A stretch of 64,000 bases of DNA from Saccharothrix saharensis (GTDB lineage: Bacteria > Actinomycetota > Actinomycetes > Mycobacteriales > Pseudonocardiaceae): positions 496,001 to 560,000 of the forward strand of contig NZ_VFPP01000001.1 of the NCBI RefSeq assembly GCF_006716745.1. Reading direction: 5' to 3'. Below are positions 32,598 through 41,723 of the stretch, one piece after another. Within the stretch, counting starts at the first letter, position 1, and the number at the start of each line of letters is the position of its first letter. Below the pieces are notes generated by a model, which made no database searches, was not told where the DNA came from, and worked only from the letters and a program-made list of their open reading frames with translations. Made by a program: the position numbers and the translations under genes.

Positions 32598-33610
32598 GCC
32601 TGCTGAGTCTGCCGGTGCTCGAACAGGGCCCGCACGGCAGGTTCGGTGCGCAGCAGGTCCAGGGCGAACGTGGCGTGACCTGGCACGTAGCCGTTGCCGA
32701 CGAGCATCTCGACGTCGGCGGCGAGGCCTTCGGCGCCCAGGGCGGCGGCGGGGAAGGAGGTGGCCATGGAGAAGAACACGACGGTGCCGCCGTCGGCGGT
32801 GGCCAGGATCGCGCCGTGTTCGCAGCCGGGCACGTCCACGCACACCACGGTGACGTCGGCCTGCCCGCCCACGGCGGTGGCGACGGCCAGGGGGTCGCGG
32901 GCGTCGGCGACGACGACGGTGTCGGCCAGGCCCGCGTCGCGGACGGCGGCGGCTTCGCGGTCGGTGGGCACGAGGGCGACCAGTCGGGACGCGCCGGCGC
33001 GGCGGGCGGCGGCCAGCGACAGCGACCCGGATTTCCCGCCGCCGCCCAGGACCAGCACGGACGGGGCGTGGCGGCGGCGCACGACCCGGTCGGTGAGGGC
33101 GGGCGCGCCGCACACGTCCAGCACCGACAGGGCGAGCTGTTCGGGCAGGTCGTCGGGCAGGACGGCGGCGATGGAGCGGCCGAACAGCACGGCGGTGCCC
33201 GCGCAGGGGACCTGTTCGTCGGCGCCGTCCCAGCGGGCGAGGCCGTCGGTGAGGCGCAGCGGGGTGAGGGTGAGCGAGACGAGGCTGGCGATGCGGTCGC
33301 CGGGGCGCAGGCCCAGCGGCGAGTCGGGGCCGGCCTCGCGGACGGTGCCCAGCAGCATGCCACCCGATCCGGTGACGGGGTTCTGCATCTTGCCGCGCTC
33401 GGCGACGATGTCCAGCACGGCCTGCCGGACGCCGTGCACGCCGTGCTGTTCGCGCAGCTGGCGGTAGGAGGCGGCGTCGAGGTTGAGCCGGGTGACGTCG
33501 ACCAGGACCTCGTCGGGTCCGCACACGGGGGTGGCGTCCAACCGGTGCGCCTGCTGCGGCAGCACCCCGGCGGGGTCGAGGACGCGGTGCGCACCGTACG
33601 GCGACGTCAT
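32594..33610 (-). CDS. kdd: L-erythro-3,5-diaminohexanoate dehydrogenase
   Basis: 338 aa. Recognisable family segments are VTRLNLDAASYRQLREQHGV, ERGKMQNPVTGSGGMLLGTV, LGLRPGDRIASLVSLTLTPL, VLVLGGGGKSGSLSLAAAR (nucleotide binding) and FFSMATSFPAAALGAEGLAA. The enzyme oxidises 3,5-diaminohexanoate to 5-amino-3-oxohexanoate with NAD+. It is the first gene of the operon kdd, amidohydrolase, 95-aa ORF, kamD, kamE, kal. The ATG at 33610 lies 34 bp from the 11-mer shared with kamA. Confidence 0.9.
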   Translation of the reverse strand: MTSPYGAHRVLDPAGVLPQQAHRLDATPVCGPDEVLVDVTRLNLDAASYRQLREQHGVHGVRQAVLDIVAERGKMQNPVTGSGGMLLGTVREAGPDSPLGLRPGDRIASLVSLTLTPLRLTDGLARWDGADEQVPCAGTAVLFGRSIAAVLPDDLPEQLALSVLDVCGAPALTDRVVRRRHAPSVLVLGGGGKSGSLSLAAARRAGASRLVALVPTDREAAAVRDAGLADTVVVADARDPLAVATAVGGQADVTVVCVDVPGCEHGAILATADGGTVVFFSMATSFPAAALGAEGLAADVEMLVGNGYVPGHATFALDLLRTEPAVRALFEHRQTQQA

Positions 33611-33643
33611 GGAAATCCTTCGGTCTACAGGGCCAGGACGCGG

Positions 33644-33654
33644 ATATCTTCACG
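33644..33654. promoter_or_regulatory. 11-mer ATATCTTCACG upstream of kdd operon, shared with kamA
   Basis: The identical 11-mer occurs at 42283-42293 in front of kamA. Here it lies 34-44 bp upstream of the kdd ATG, read as CGTGAAGATAT on the coding strand, so the two copies face opposite ways relative to their genes. A common regulator site is the simple explanation. Confidence 0.45.
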
Positions 33655-33743
33655 TGAGCGGGCGAGATTCCGCAAGGGACGCGCTGTGGACGTCCGAACC
33701 CCGAACGCGACGAACCCCGGACGCCAGGACCGCCGGACGCGGC

Positions 33744-33780
33744 GGTGCCCGGCCCGGGACACGCGCCCGGGCCGGGCACC
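33744..33780 (-). terminator. Hairpin terminator of the tctCBA operon
   Basis: GGTGCCCGGCCCGGG (33744-33758) and CCCGGGCCGGGCACC (33766-33780) pair over 15 bp with a 7-nt loop. It begins 16 nt after the tctA stop on the minus strand and isolates this operon from the kdd promoter. Confidence 0.7.
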
Positions 33781-33795
33781 GAGCAGCCGGAGGGG

Positions 33796-35277
33796 TCAGG
33801 TCCGGCGGCGCATCCGCAGCACGACCGCCGCCACCAGCGTCACCGCCAGCAGCCCGTAGGCCACCGCCGCGAACGGGCCGGCCACCAACGCCACCGGATC
33901 CCCCTCGCTGATCTGCAACGTGCGCCGCACCTGTTCCTCGGCCATCGGCCCCAGGATCAGCCCCACCACCAGCGGCGCGACCGGGTAGCCGTGGCGGCGC
34001 ATGAAGAACCCGGCCACGCCGATCACCAGCAGCACGATCAGGTCGTCCACCACGAAGTTCACCGCGTAGGTGCCCAGCGCCGCGAACAGCAGGATCCCCG
34101 CGTACAGGTAGGGGCGCGGGATCTGCAGCACCTTCACCCAGATCTTGACCAGCGGCAGGTTCAGCACCAGCAGCATCACGTTGCCGATGTACAGCGACGC
34201 GATCAGCGCCCACACCAGCGCCGAGTCGTTGGCGAACAGCAGCGGCCCCGGCTGGATGCCGTAGCTCTGGAACCCGGCCACGATCACCGCAGCGGTCGCC
34301 GTGGTCGGCAGCCCCAGCGTCAGCAGCGGCACCAGCACCCCGGCGGCGGCCGCGTTGTTGGCCGCCTCCGGCCCGGCCACGCCCTCGATCGCCCCGCGCC
34401 CGAACTCCTCCGGCCGCTTCGACAGCTTCTTCTCCGCCGCGTAGGACAGGAACGTCGAGACGTCCGCCCCGCCCGCGGGGATGGTGCCGATCGGGAACCC
34501 GATCGCGGTGCCGCGCAGCCACGGCTTCCACGACCGCCGCCAGAACTCGCCGGTCATCCACTTCCCGCCCACCGGCACCACCTGGACCGGGCCGTGCCGC
34601 ATCCGCGCCGCCACGTACAGCGCCTCGCCGACCGCGAACACCCCCACCGCGACCACGACCACGTCGACGCCGTCCGACAACGTCGGCACACCCAGCGTGA
34701 ACCGCTGCTGCCCGGTCAGCGTGTCGGTGCCCACCAGGCCGATGAACAGGCCCAGCGCCAACGACGCCAGCCCGCGCACCGGCGAGGCGCCCAGCAGCGC
34801 CGCGACCGTGGTGAACGCCACCACCATCAACGCCACGTAGTCCGCCGGACCCAGCGTCACGGCCAGCTCGGCGATGCCCGGCGCCAGCGCGGTGAGCAGG
34901 ACCGTGGCGATCGTGCCCGCCACGAACGACCCGATCGCCGCCGTGGCCAGCGCCGCCGCGCCCCGCCCGGCACGCGCCATCCGATTGCCTTCCAGCGCCG
35001 TGACCACCGACGACGACTCGCCCGGCGTGTTCAGCAGGATCGACGTGGTCGACCCGCCGTACATGCCGCCGTAGTAGATGCCCGCGAAGATGATCAACGC
35101 GGCGGTGGGTTCCAGCGAGTAGGTCAACGGCAGCAGCAACGCCACCGTCATCGCGGGCCCGATGCCCGGAAGCACCCCGACGGCGGTGCCCAGGGTGACG
35201 CCGAGCAGGGCGTAGAGCAGGTACTCGGGCTGCGCGGCGGTCGCGAAGCCCTCCAGCAGGGCGGTGAGGCTACCCAT
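33796..35277 (-). CDS. tctA: Tripartite tricarboxylate transporter, large permease subunit
   Basis: 493 aa with about twelve membrane helices. [40 protein letters not shown] and [20 protein letters not shown] are the TctA signature, as is [20 protein letters not shown]. It works with the small permease TctB and the binding protein TctC to import di- or tricarboxylates with an ion gradient. The operon order is tctC-tctB-tctA. The start overlaps the end of tctB by 8 nt. Confidence 0.95.
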   Translation of the reverse strand: MGSLTALLEGFATAAQPEYLLYALLGVTLGTAVGVLPGIGPAMTVALLLPLTYSLEPTAALIIFAGIYYGGMYGGSTTSILLNTPGESSSVVTALEGNRMARAGRGAAALATAAIGSFVAGTIATVLLTALAPGIAELAVTLGPADYVALMVVAFTTVAALLGASPVRGLASLALGLFIGLVGTDTLTGQQRFTLGVPTLSDGVDVVVVAVGVFAVGEALYVAARMRHGPVQVVPVGGKWMTGEFWRRSWKPWLRGTAIGFPIGTIPAGGADVSTFLSYAAEKKLSKRPEEFGRGAIEGVAGPEAANNAAAAGVLVPLLTLGLPTTATAAVIVAGFQSYGIQPGPLLFANDSALVWALIASLYIGNVMLLVLNLPLVKIWVKVLQIPRPYLYAGILLFAALGTYAVNFVVDDLIVLLVIGVAGFFMRRHGYPVAPLVVGLILGPMAEEQVRRTLQISEGDPVALVAGPFAAVAYGLLAVTLVAAVVLRMRRRT

Positions 35278-35806
35278 CGAGCAACGGCACCCCCTCCAGC
35301 ACGCCGGCCGGCAGCGACAGCCCCAGCCCGGACGCGAACAGCGCCTGCACCACCAGCGCCAGCGCCACCGCCACGACCAGCGCCTTCCACCACACCGCGC
35401 CCAACGTCCACGCCGCGCCGAAGAACAGCACGACCGCCGCCACCGGCCACCCGGCCACGTCGATCAGCGCCAGGTGCGCCACCAGCACCGCGACCAGCTT
35501 CGCCACCGTCACCCAGTCGGTGCGCACGGAGGTGTCGACGTCCTCGGCGTCCTCGGCCGGGCCCAGCCGGCCGCGCAGGGTGGCCACGATCGTCGCCACC
35601 CCCGTCGCCACCAGCAGCGCCCCCACCGCGTACGGGAACGCCCGCGGCCCCACCGTGCCCAGCGAACCCCGGGTCGCGATCGTGGTCGCGTCCACCAGCG
35701 TGAACACGCCCAACGCCACCACCAGGCCGGCGAAGACGTACTCCTCCGCCTTCGCCGACCCCGACCGCTCCGCCCCCGGTGTCGGGGTCGTGTCGGGAGA
35801 GGTCAC
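35270..35806 (-). CDS. tctB: Tripartite tricarboxylate transporter, small permease subunit
   Basis: 178 aa from GTG 35806, which overlaps the tctC stop by 4 nt. Four hydrophobic segments ([80 protein letters not shown]) and [12 protein letters not shown] match TctB. The long N-terminal tail is polar. Confidence 0.9.
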   Translation of the reverse strand: MTSPDTTPTPGAERSGSAKAEEYVFAGLVVALGVFTLVDATTIATRGSLGTVGPRAFPYAVGALLVATGVATIVATLRGRLGPAEDAEDVDTSVRTDWVTVAKLVAVLVAHLALIDVAGWPVAAVVLFFGAAWTLGAVWWKALVVAVALALVVQALFASGLGLSLPAGVLEGVPLLDG

Positions 35807-36780
35807 TGGACCAGGCCGATCTCCTGCAGCACCGGCTTGATCCGGCCGATCTCCACCGTGAGGAACGTGGAGAAGTCGTGCCCGGTCTGGAACGTGTCCG
35901 TCCAGCCCTTCTTCTTCAACTCCTCCTGCCACTGCGGGCTGGCGTGCATGTCGGTCACCAGCTTCACCAGCCGGTCCTTCGCCGCCACCGAGATCGACCC
36001 CGGCGCCACCACACCACGCCAGTTGATCAGCTCCACGCCCTTGCCCAGCTTCTTGAACGTCGGCGCCTTCAGCTCCGGGTGCTCCTTCGGACCCGACGTG
36101 CCCAGGGCCCGCAGCTTGCCCGCCTTGATCTGCTCCACGTACTCGCCCACCCCGGAGATCCCGGCGTCGACCTTCCCGCCCAGCAACGCCGCCAACGACT
36201 CACCGCCACCGGAGTAGGGCACGTAGTTCAGCTTCCCCGGGTCGATGTCCAACGCCTGCAGCAGCATCCCCGCCAGGACGTGGTCCGTGCCGCCCGCCGA
36301 ACCACCGGTGATCGTCACACCCTGGCCCTTGGCGTCCACCGCCGCCAACAAGTCCTCGATCGTCCGGTACGGCGAGTCGGCGGGCACGACCACCACCTCG
36401 TCCTCCGCGGTCAACCGCGCGATCGGCGTGGTGTCCTCCAACCGCTTGTCCACCCCGTTGGTCTCCACCGCGCCGACCATCACCAGACCGGTCACCATCA
36501 GGTAGCTCTCGGACCTCTCGGTCGCCAACTTCTGCAACCCCACCGTGCCGCCCGCGCCACCGACGTTGCTCACCTGCACCGAATCGGCCAACCCGGCACC
36601 GTCGATCGCCGCCTGCATCGCCCGCGCCGTCTGGTCCCACCCACCCCCGGGGTCCGCCGGCGCCATGATCTCCAACCTGCCGACGTCGTCGCCCTTCGCG
36701 CCGCCACCGCCCCCACACCCCGCGAGCACCAGGCCCGCGGCGGCCACGGCCGCGAGAAGTCGGGTGTGCTGTCCTGCCAT
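35803..36780 (-). CDS. tctC: Tripartite tricarboxylate transporter, substrate-binding lipoprotein
   Basis: 325 aa. The signal peptide LLAAVAAAGLVLAGCGGGGG carries a lipobox (LAGC), so it is membrane-anchored by lipid. IMAPADPGGGWDQTARAMQA, VSNVGGAGGTVGLQKLATER, GGSAGGTDHVLAGMLLQALD and VPYSGGGESLAALLGGKVDA are the TctC/Bug family features. The P-A-D-P-G-G-G-W-D loop is where the substrate carboxylate binds. It starts the operon at ATG 36780 and is divergent from a two-component system. Confidence 0.95.
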   Translation of the reverse strand: MAGQHTRLLAAVAAAGLVLAGCGGGGGAKGDDVGRLEIMAPADPGGGWDQTARAMQAAIDGAGLADSVQVSNVGGAGGTVGLQKLATERSESYLMVTGLVMVGAVETNGVDKRLEDTTPIARLTAEDEVVVVPADSPYRTIEDLLAAVDAKGQGVTITGGSAGGTDHVLAGMLLQALDIDPGKLNYVPYSGGGESLAALLGGKVDAGISGVGEYVEQIKAGKLRALGTSGPKEHPELKAPTFKKLGKGVELINWRGVVAPGSISVAAKDRLVKLVTDMHASPQWQEELKKKGWTDTFQTGHDFSTFLTVEIGRIKPVLQEIGLVQ

Positions 36781-36869
36781 CGGGTCCTCCACGGTCCAAC
36801 CGACACCGCGGCACTGTCACCGCGGTGGGCCGGAACGCTAAGAGCACACCCACCACACCAGCGGGCAAA

Positions 36870-36902
36870 GGTCGTAAAACACGTATTGGTCGTTTTGGTC
36901 GT
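36870..36902. promoter_or_regulatory. Three GGTCGT direct repeats in the tctC / sensor kinase intergenic region
   Basis: GGTCGT occurs at 36870-36875, 36888-36893 and 36897-36902, spaced 18 and 9 bp, inside an AT-rich stretch (GTAAAACACGTATT). It lies 38-70 bp before the kinase ATG and 90-122 bp from tctC. This is the layout expected for CitB/DctR-type response-regulator sites. Confidence 0.45.
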
Positions 36903-36939
36903 GGCCCCGCTCACACGCGCTGGGCCAGAATGCTCTGCC

Positions 36940-38511
36940 ATGCGCCGCCGTTCGGTCCCCCTCGGTGTCACCCTGCTCGTCCTGCAGGTCGTCATCGTCC
37001 TCGCCACCACCTGCACCGCGGGCCTGCTGGCGGCCAAGCTCCAGAGCGACCGCATCCGCGAGGCCTACAAGGACCGCATGCTCTCCGTCGCCGAAAGCGT
37101 CGCCCGCCTGCCCACCGTCGTCGACGCCTTCACCTCCCCCGACCCCGCCGCCACCATCCAGCCCCTCGCCGAACTGCTCCGCAAAGCCTCCGGCGTCACC
37201 TACGTCGTCGTCACCGACCGCACCGGCGTGCGCTACGCCCACCCCGACCCCGACCGCATCGGCGAACCCGTCTCCACCGACCCCAGCACCGCCCTGTCCG
37301 GCCACGTCTTCGTCGGCACCGAAACCGGCACCCTCGGCACCAGCCTCCGCGCCAAGGTCCCCATCCGCGACGCCACCGGCACCATCATCGGCATGGCCTC
37401 CGTCGGCATCCTCGAAAGCGAACTCGCCGCCGACCTCGCCGAAGACCTCCCCGAACTCATCGGCTGGCTCGCCGCCGCCGCCCTCGTCGGCGTCCTCGGC
37501 GCCACCCTCGTCACCCGCATGGTCCGCAAACGCACCTTCCGCCTCGAACCCGACGAGATCGCCCACCTCCTCGAAACCCGCGACGCCATGCTCCACGGCA
37601 TCCGCGAAGGCGTCGTCGCCCTCGACGACCGCGAACGCCTCGTCCTGGTCAACGACGAAGCCCTCCGCCTGCTCGGCCTCACCGACGACCCCACCGGACA
37701 ACCCGCCGAAACCGTCCTCGAGAACGGCGGCCTGCTCGACCTCGCCCGCACCCACGACGACATCGCCGACCGCCTCGTCCTCGCCGGCGAACGCGTCCTC
37801 GTCGCCAACCGCATGACCGCCAAGACCCACGGCCGCCCCGTCGGCGTCGTGCTCACCCTCCGCGACCGCACCGAACTCCACGACGCCCTGCGCGAACTCG
37901 ACGGCCAACGCACCGTCACCGAAGTCCTCCGCGCCCAAGCCCACGAGTTCACCAACCACCTGCACGTCATCAGCGGCCTGGTCGAACTCGACCGACGCGA
38001 CGACGCCGTCCGCTACATCGAACGCGTCGGCGGCGCCGGCTCCGTCACCTCCGACATCATCGGCGGCGCCATGACCGACCCCGCCCTCGCCGCACTCCTG
38101 CTCGCCAAGTCCTCCACCGCCCACGAACGCGGCGTCGCCCTCCGCCTCGACCCCGCCACCACCGTCGACGCCCGCACCGGCGACGACGCCCTCACCGTCC
38201 TGGGCAACCTCGTCGACAACGCCGTCGACGCCGTCGACCCCGGCGGCACCGTCCGCGTCCTCGTCCACTCCGACACCACCGGCGTCCGCGTCGTCGTCGA
38301 CGACGACGGACCCGGCGTCGACCACGACCAACGCCGCCACATCTTCACCCTCGGCGTCAGCACCAAAGCACCCCGAGGCGCACACGGCCGCGGCATCGGC
38401 CTCGCCCTCGTCTCCCGCGTCGTCACCCGACGCCGCGGGCGACTCCACCTCACCGACTCCGAACTCGGCGGCGCCTCGTTCGACGTCTGGCTCCCGGAGG
38501 CCGCCCGATGA
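36940..38511 (+). CDS. CitA/DcuS-like sensor histidine kinase
   Basis: 523 aa. TM1 is LGVTLLVLQVVIVLATTCTA. The extracellular Cache domain (about 35-170) has SGVTYVVVTDRTGVRYAHPD and the carboxylate-pocket-like GHVFVGTETGTLGTSLRAKV. TM2 is LIGWLAAAALVGVLGATLVT, followed by a PAS domain. The phospho-accepting His is in LRAQAHEFTNHLHVISGLVE, typical of the SpoOB/CitA kinases. ATPase motifs are NLVDNAVDAV, DDDGPGV and GRGIGLALV. It should sense external di/tricarboxylates and control the divergent tctCBA operon. The stop overlaps the regulator's start by 4 nt. Confidence 0.9.
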   Translation: MRRRSVPLGVTLLVLQVVIVLATTCTAGLLAAKLQSDRIREAYKDRMLSVAESVARLPTVVDAFTSPDPAATIQPLAELLRKASGVTYVVVTDRTGVRYAHPDPDRIGEPVSTDPSTALSGHVFVGTETGTLGTSLRAKVPIRDATGTIIGMASVGILESELAADLAEDLPELIGWLAAAALVGVLGATLVTRMVRKRTFRLEPDEIAHLLETRDAMLHGIREGVVALDDRERLVLVNDEALRLLGLTDDPTGQPAETVLENGGLLDLARTHDDIADRLVLAGERVLVANRMTAKTHGRPVGVVLTLRDRTELHDALRELDGQRTVTEVLRAQAHEFTNHLHVISGLVELDRRDDAVRYIERVGGAGSVTSDIIGGAMTDPALAALLLAKSSTAHERGVALRLDPATTVDARTGDDALTVLGNLVDNAVDAVDPGGTVRVLVHSDTTGVRVVVDDDGPGVDHDQRRHIFTLGVSTKAPRGAHGRGIGLALVSRVVTRRRGRLHLTDSELGGASFDVWLPEAAR

Positions 38512-39185
38512 CCCACCACCCCGTGCGCACCCTCGTCGTCGACGACGACTTCGCCGTCGCCGCCGTCCACCGCGGCTTCCTCGACGCACTCCCCGACTTC
38601 ACCGTCATCGGCGAAGCCCACGGCGGCGGCGAAGCGCTCCGCGCCGTCGACACCCTGCACCCCGACCTCGTCCTGCTCGACATCCACCTGCCCGACATCT
38701 CCGGACTCGAAGTCCTCACCCGACTCCGCGCCCGCCCCGGACCACCCGTCGACGTCATCGCCGTCACCGCCGCCCGCGAACGCGAAACCGTCCGCCAGGC
38801 CATGTCCCGCGGCGTCGACCACTACCTCGTCAAACCCTTCACCCGCACCGCCTTCCTCGACCGCATGCGCGAATACCTCGCCCGCCGCACCGAGGTCCAA
38901 CGCCTCGGCCCCTGGCTCGACCAGGACGAAGTCGACCAACTACTCCACCACCGACCCCGCACCGCCCTGCCCAAGGGCCTCTCCCCCGTCACCCTCAAAC
39001 TCGTCGTCGACACCCTGCGCACCACCGACCACGACCTGTCCGCCCAAGAAGTCGGCGACCGCGCCGGCCTCTCCCGCGTCAGCGCACGCCGCTACCTCGA
39101 ACACCTCGTCACCACCGGCAAGGCCGAGGTCCAACCCCGCTACGGCATGGCCAACCGGCCCGCCCACGGCTACCGGCTCACCTGA
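38508..39185 (+). CDS. CitB/DctR-family response regulator
   Basis: 225 aa. The receiver domain shows VVDDDF, the phosphorylated Asp in LVLLDIHLPDISGLEVL and Lys in YLVKPFTRTAFL. The C-terminal half has GLSPVTLKLVVDTLR and SAQEVGDRAGLSRVSARRYL, the CitB-type helix-turn-helix. It pairs with the upstream kinase (ATGA overlap) and most likely activates tctCBA through the GGTCGT repeats. Its last 16 nt overlap the end of the convergent GH13 gene. Confidence 0.9.
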   Translation: MTHHPVRTLVVDDDFAVAAVHRGFLDALPDFTVIGEAHGGGEALRAVDTLHPDLVLLDIHLPDISGLEVLTRLRARPGPPVDVIAVTAARERETVRQAMSRGVDHYLVKPFTRTAFLDRMREYLARRTEVQRLGPWLDQDEVDQLLHHRPRTALPKGLSPVTLKLVVDTLRTTDHDLSAQEVGDRAGLSRVSARRYLEHLVTTGKAEVQPRYGMANRPAHGYRLT

Positions 39186-40717
39186 CGGAACCACCGACAC
39201 CCGTACGGACCCAGCTCCACCACCGCCGTCCCGTCCTTCCCCGGCTCCACCGTGCCGTCCACCAGCAGATCCGTCAGCACACCCTCGACCTTCGGCACCT
39301 CCACCGACACGTCCTCACCCGCGAAGTTGTGCACCGCGACCACCACCCCGCCGTCGATCTCGCACCGGTGCGCCAACACCGACGGCGCCGCCGTGTCGAT
39401 CGTCGAGAACGACCCCCACGCCAACTCCGGGCACTCCCGGTACCGCTCCACCAACAACCGCACCCACGCCAACAACGAATCCGGATCACCACGCTGCTCG
39501 GCCACCGCGTCCCACCACATCGGCGTCCGCACCGCCAACCGGCCCTCCAACGACAAGTCCTCGGTCATCCCGACCTCCTCGCCGTAGAACAGCACCGGCG
39601 TACCCGGCAACGAGAACAACAGGCTGTAGACCATCTTGATCCACCCCAGGTCCCCGCCGAGCATCGACGGCAACCGCCGCCGCAAACCCCGCCCGTACAA
39701 CTGCATGTCCTCGTCCGGACCGAACGCCGCGAACACCTCCTGCCGCTCCGGCTCGGTCAACTTGTCCAACGTCAACTCGTCGTGGTTGCGCACGAACGTC
39801 GCCCAATGACAATCACGCGGAGGATTCGGACGCTCCCTCAACGCGTGCGTCAACGGACTCGCGTCCCCCCGCGCCAACGACAAGTACATCTGCTGCATCC
39901 CGATGAAGTCGAAACACATGTGCAACTCGTCGCCCACACCGTCCGACTTCCCGAAGAACGCCATCGCCTCCGTGTACGGCAGGTTCACCTCACCCAACAG
40001 GATCGCCTCACCGTTGCGCCGCGACAGGAACGCCCGCAAATCCGCCAGATAATCATGGGGATCCGGCAACGCCTCGATCGGCGCCTCCAACAAGAACGGC
40101 ACCGCGTCCACCCGGAACCCCGACAACCCCAACTCCATCCAGAACCCCATCACCCGCGCGATCTCGTCCCGCACCGCCGGGTTCGCCACGTTCAGATCAG
40201 GCTGGTGCCGGTAGAACCGGTGCAGGTAGTACCGCTTCGCCTTCCGGTCGTACGTCCACAGCGACTTCTCCTTGTCCGGGAACACCACCCCGTCCGCCGC
40301 GTCCGCCGGCGGCTCGTCCCGCCACACGTACCAGTCGTGGAACGGACTCCCCGGATCCCGCGCCGCCTGGAACCACGGGTGCTGGTCCGACGTGTGGTTC
40401 ACCACCAGGTCCGCGATCACCCGCATGCCCCGGTCCCGCGCCGTCCGCACGAACTCCACGAAATCACCCAACGTCCCCAACCGCGGGTCCACGCTGTAGA
40501 AATCCGTGATGTCATAACCGTCATCGCGATCCGGCGTCGGGAAGAACGGCATCAACCACAAGCACGTCACACCCATCTTGTGCAAGTGGTCGATCTTGTC
40601 GATCAACCCCCGGAAATCACCGAACCCGTCACCGTTCGAATCGTGGAACGTCTCCACGTCCAAGCAGTACACGACAGCGTTCTTCCACCACAGATCCGCG
40701 GTCCTGGTCAACTTCAC
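39170..40717 (-). CDS. GH13 family glycoside hydrolase/transferase (trehalose synthase-like)
   Basis: 515 aa. VYCLDVETFHDSNGDGFGDF is the start of the trehalose-synthase-like branch of GH13. The four GH13 regions are visible: DLVVNHTSDQHPWF, GFRVDAVPFL (nucleophile Asp), LLGEVNLPY (acid/base Glu) and FVRNHDE. A small C-terminal beta domain (VVVAVHNFAGEDVSVEVP) follows. No signal peptide, so it acts inside the cell. It could interconvert maltose and trehalose or be an alpha-glucosidase; the sequence does not decide. ATG 40717 overlaps the stop of the oxidoreductase gene upstream. Confidence 0.85.
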   Translation of the reverse strand: MKLTRTADLWWKNAVVYCLDVETFHDSNGDGFGDFRGLIDKIDHLHKMGVTCLWLMPFFPTPDRDDGYDITDFYSVDPRLGTLGDFVEFVRTARDRGMRVIADLVVNHTSDQHPWFQAARDPGSPFHDWYVWRDEPPADAADGVVFPDKEKSLWTYDRKAKRYYLHRFYRHQPDLNVANPAVRDEIARVMGFWMELGLSGFRVDAVPFLLEAPIEALPDPHDYLADLRAFLSRRNGEAILLGEVNLPYTEAMAFFGKSDGVGDELHMCFDFIGMQQMYLSLARGDASPLTHALRERPNPPRDCHWATFVRNHDELTLDKLTEPERQEVFAAFGPDEDMQLYGRGLRRRLPSMLGGDLGWIKMVYSLLFSLPGTPVLFYGEEVGMTEDLSLEGRLAVRTPMWWDAVAEQRGDPDSLLAWVRLLVERYRECPELAWGSFSTIDTAAPSVLAHRCEIDGGVVVAVHNFAGEDVSVEVPKVEGVLTDLLVDGTVEPGKDGTAVVELGPYGCRWFRQVSR

Positions 40718-41673
40718 GACCGCACCTCCGGCAGCACGCGCTCACCGAACGCGTCCAGGAACCGCTCCTGCTCCTGCCCCACGTGATGCACGTAGATCTC
40801 CTCGAACCCCAACTCCGCGTACTCCCGGATCGTCTTCGCGTGCACCCCCAGGTCCGACGACACGTTCACCACCCGCGCCACCTGCTCCACCGACACGTCC
40901 TCCGACACCAGGTCGAAGTGCTCCGCCGTGTCCAGGTCCCAGCACACCGGCGGCGGGAACACGTTGCTCCGCCACTGCTCGTGCGCCACCGACCGCGCCT
41001 CGTCCTCCGACTCCGCCCAACTCACGTGCACCTGCAGGTGCAACTTCCCCCGACCACCCGCGTCCCGGTACGCCGCCACCACCCGCTCCAACCGCTCCGT
41101 CGGCGCGTTCACGGTGATCAACCCGTCAGCCCACCCCGCACACCACCGCGCCGTCGCCTCGCTCACCGCCGCACCGATCAACAGCGGAGGCTCCTCGGGC
41201 CTGGTCCACAACCGCGCCCGGTCCACCGTCACCAGGCCGTCGTGACTGACCTCCTCCCCCGCCAACAACGCCCGGATCACGTCCACGCACTCCCGCAACC
41301 GCGCGTTCCGCACCTCCTTGCGCGGCCAACCCCCACCCGTGATGTGCTCGTTGCTCGCCTCACCACTGCCCAACGCCGCCCAGAACCGACCCGGGTACAT
41401 CGCACCCAACGTCCCGATCGCCTGCGCGATGATCGCCGGGTGGTACCGCTGACCAGGCGCGTTCACCACCCCGAACGGCAGACTCGTCGCCTCCAGCGCC
41501 GCACCCAACCACGACCACGCGAACGCGCTCTGCCCCTGCCGCGCACTCCACGGCGAGAAGTGGTCCGAACTCATCGCGGCGTCGAACCCCACCTCCTCCG
41601 CCCGCCGCACCGCCGCCAACAGCCGCGACGGGTGAACCTGCTCATGCGAAGCGTGCACACCGATGACGGTCAT
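40714..41673 (-). CDS. LLM-class flavin/F420-type oxidoreductase (TIGR03885-like)
   Basis: 319 aa. VIGVHASHEQVHPSRLLAAV, SSDHFSPWSARQGQSAFAWS, RYHPAIIAQAIGTLGAMYPG and RFWAALGSGEASNEHITGGG are luciferase-like monooxygenase motifs; the G-S-G-E-A loop is cofactor-binding. The TIGR03885 group is predicted to belong to the F420-type enzymes without proven F420 binding, and commonly sits beside a trehalose-synthase-like GH13 gene as here. Substrate unknown. Confidence 0.8.
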   Translation of the reverse strand: MTVIGVHASHEQVHPSRLLAAVRRAEEVGFDAAMSSDHFSPWSARQGQSAFAWSWLGAALEATSLPFGVVNAPGQRYHPAIIAQAIGTLGAMYPGRFWAALGSGEASNEHITGGGWPRKEVRNARLRECVDVIRALLAGEEVSHDGLVTVDRARLWTRPEEPPLLIGAAVSEATARWCAGWADGLITVNAPTERLERVVAAYRDAGGRGKLHLQVHVSWAESEDEARSVAHEQWRSNVFPPPVCWDLDTAEHFDLVSEDVSVEQVARVVNVSSDLGVHAKTIREYAELGFEEIYVHHVGQEQERFLDAFGERVLPEVRS

Positions 41674-41723
41674 GCCGCTTCACATACCCAAGCCACCCCC
41701 CGCCGACACGCCCCACCAACCGA

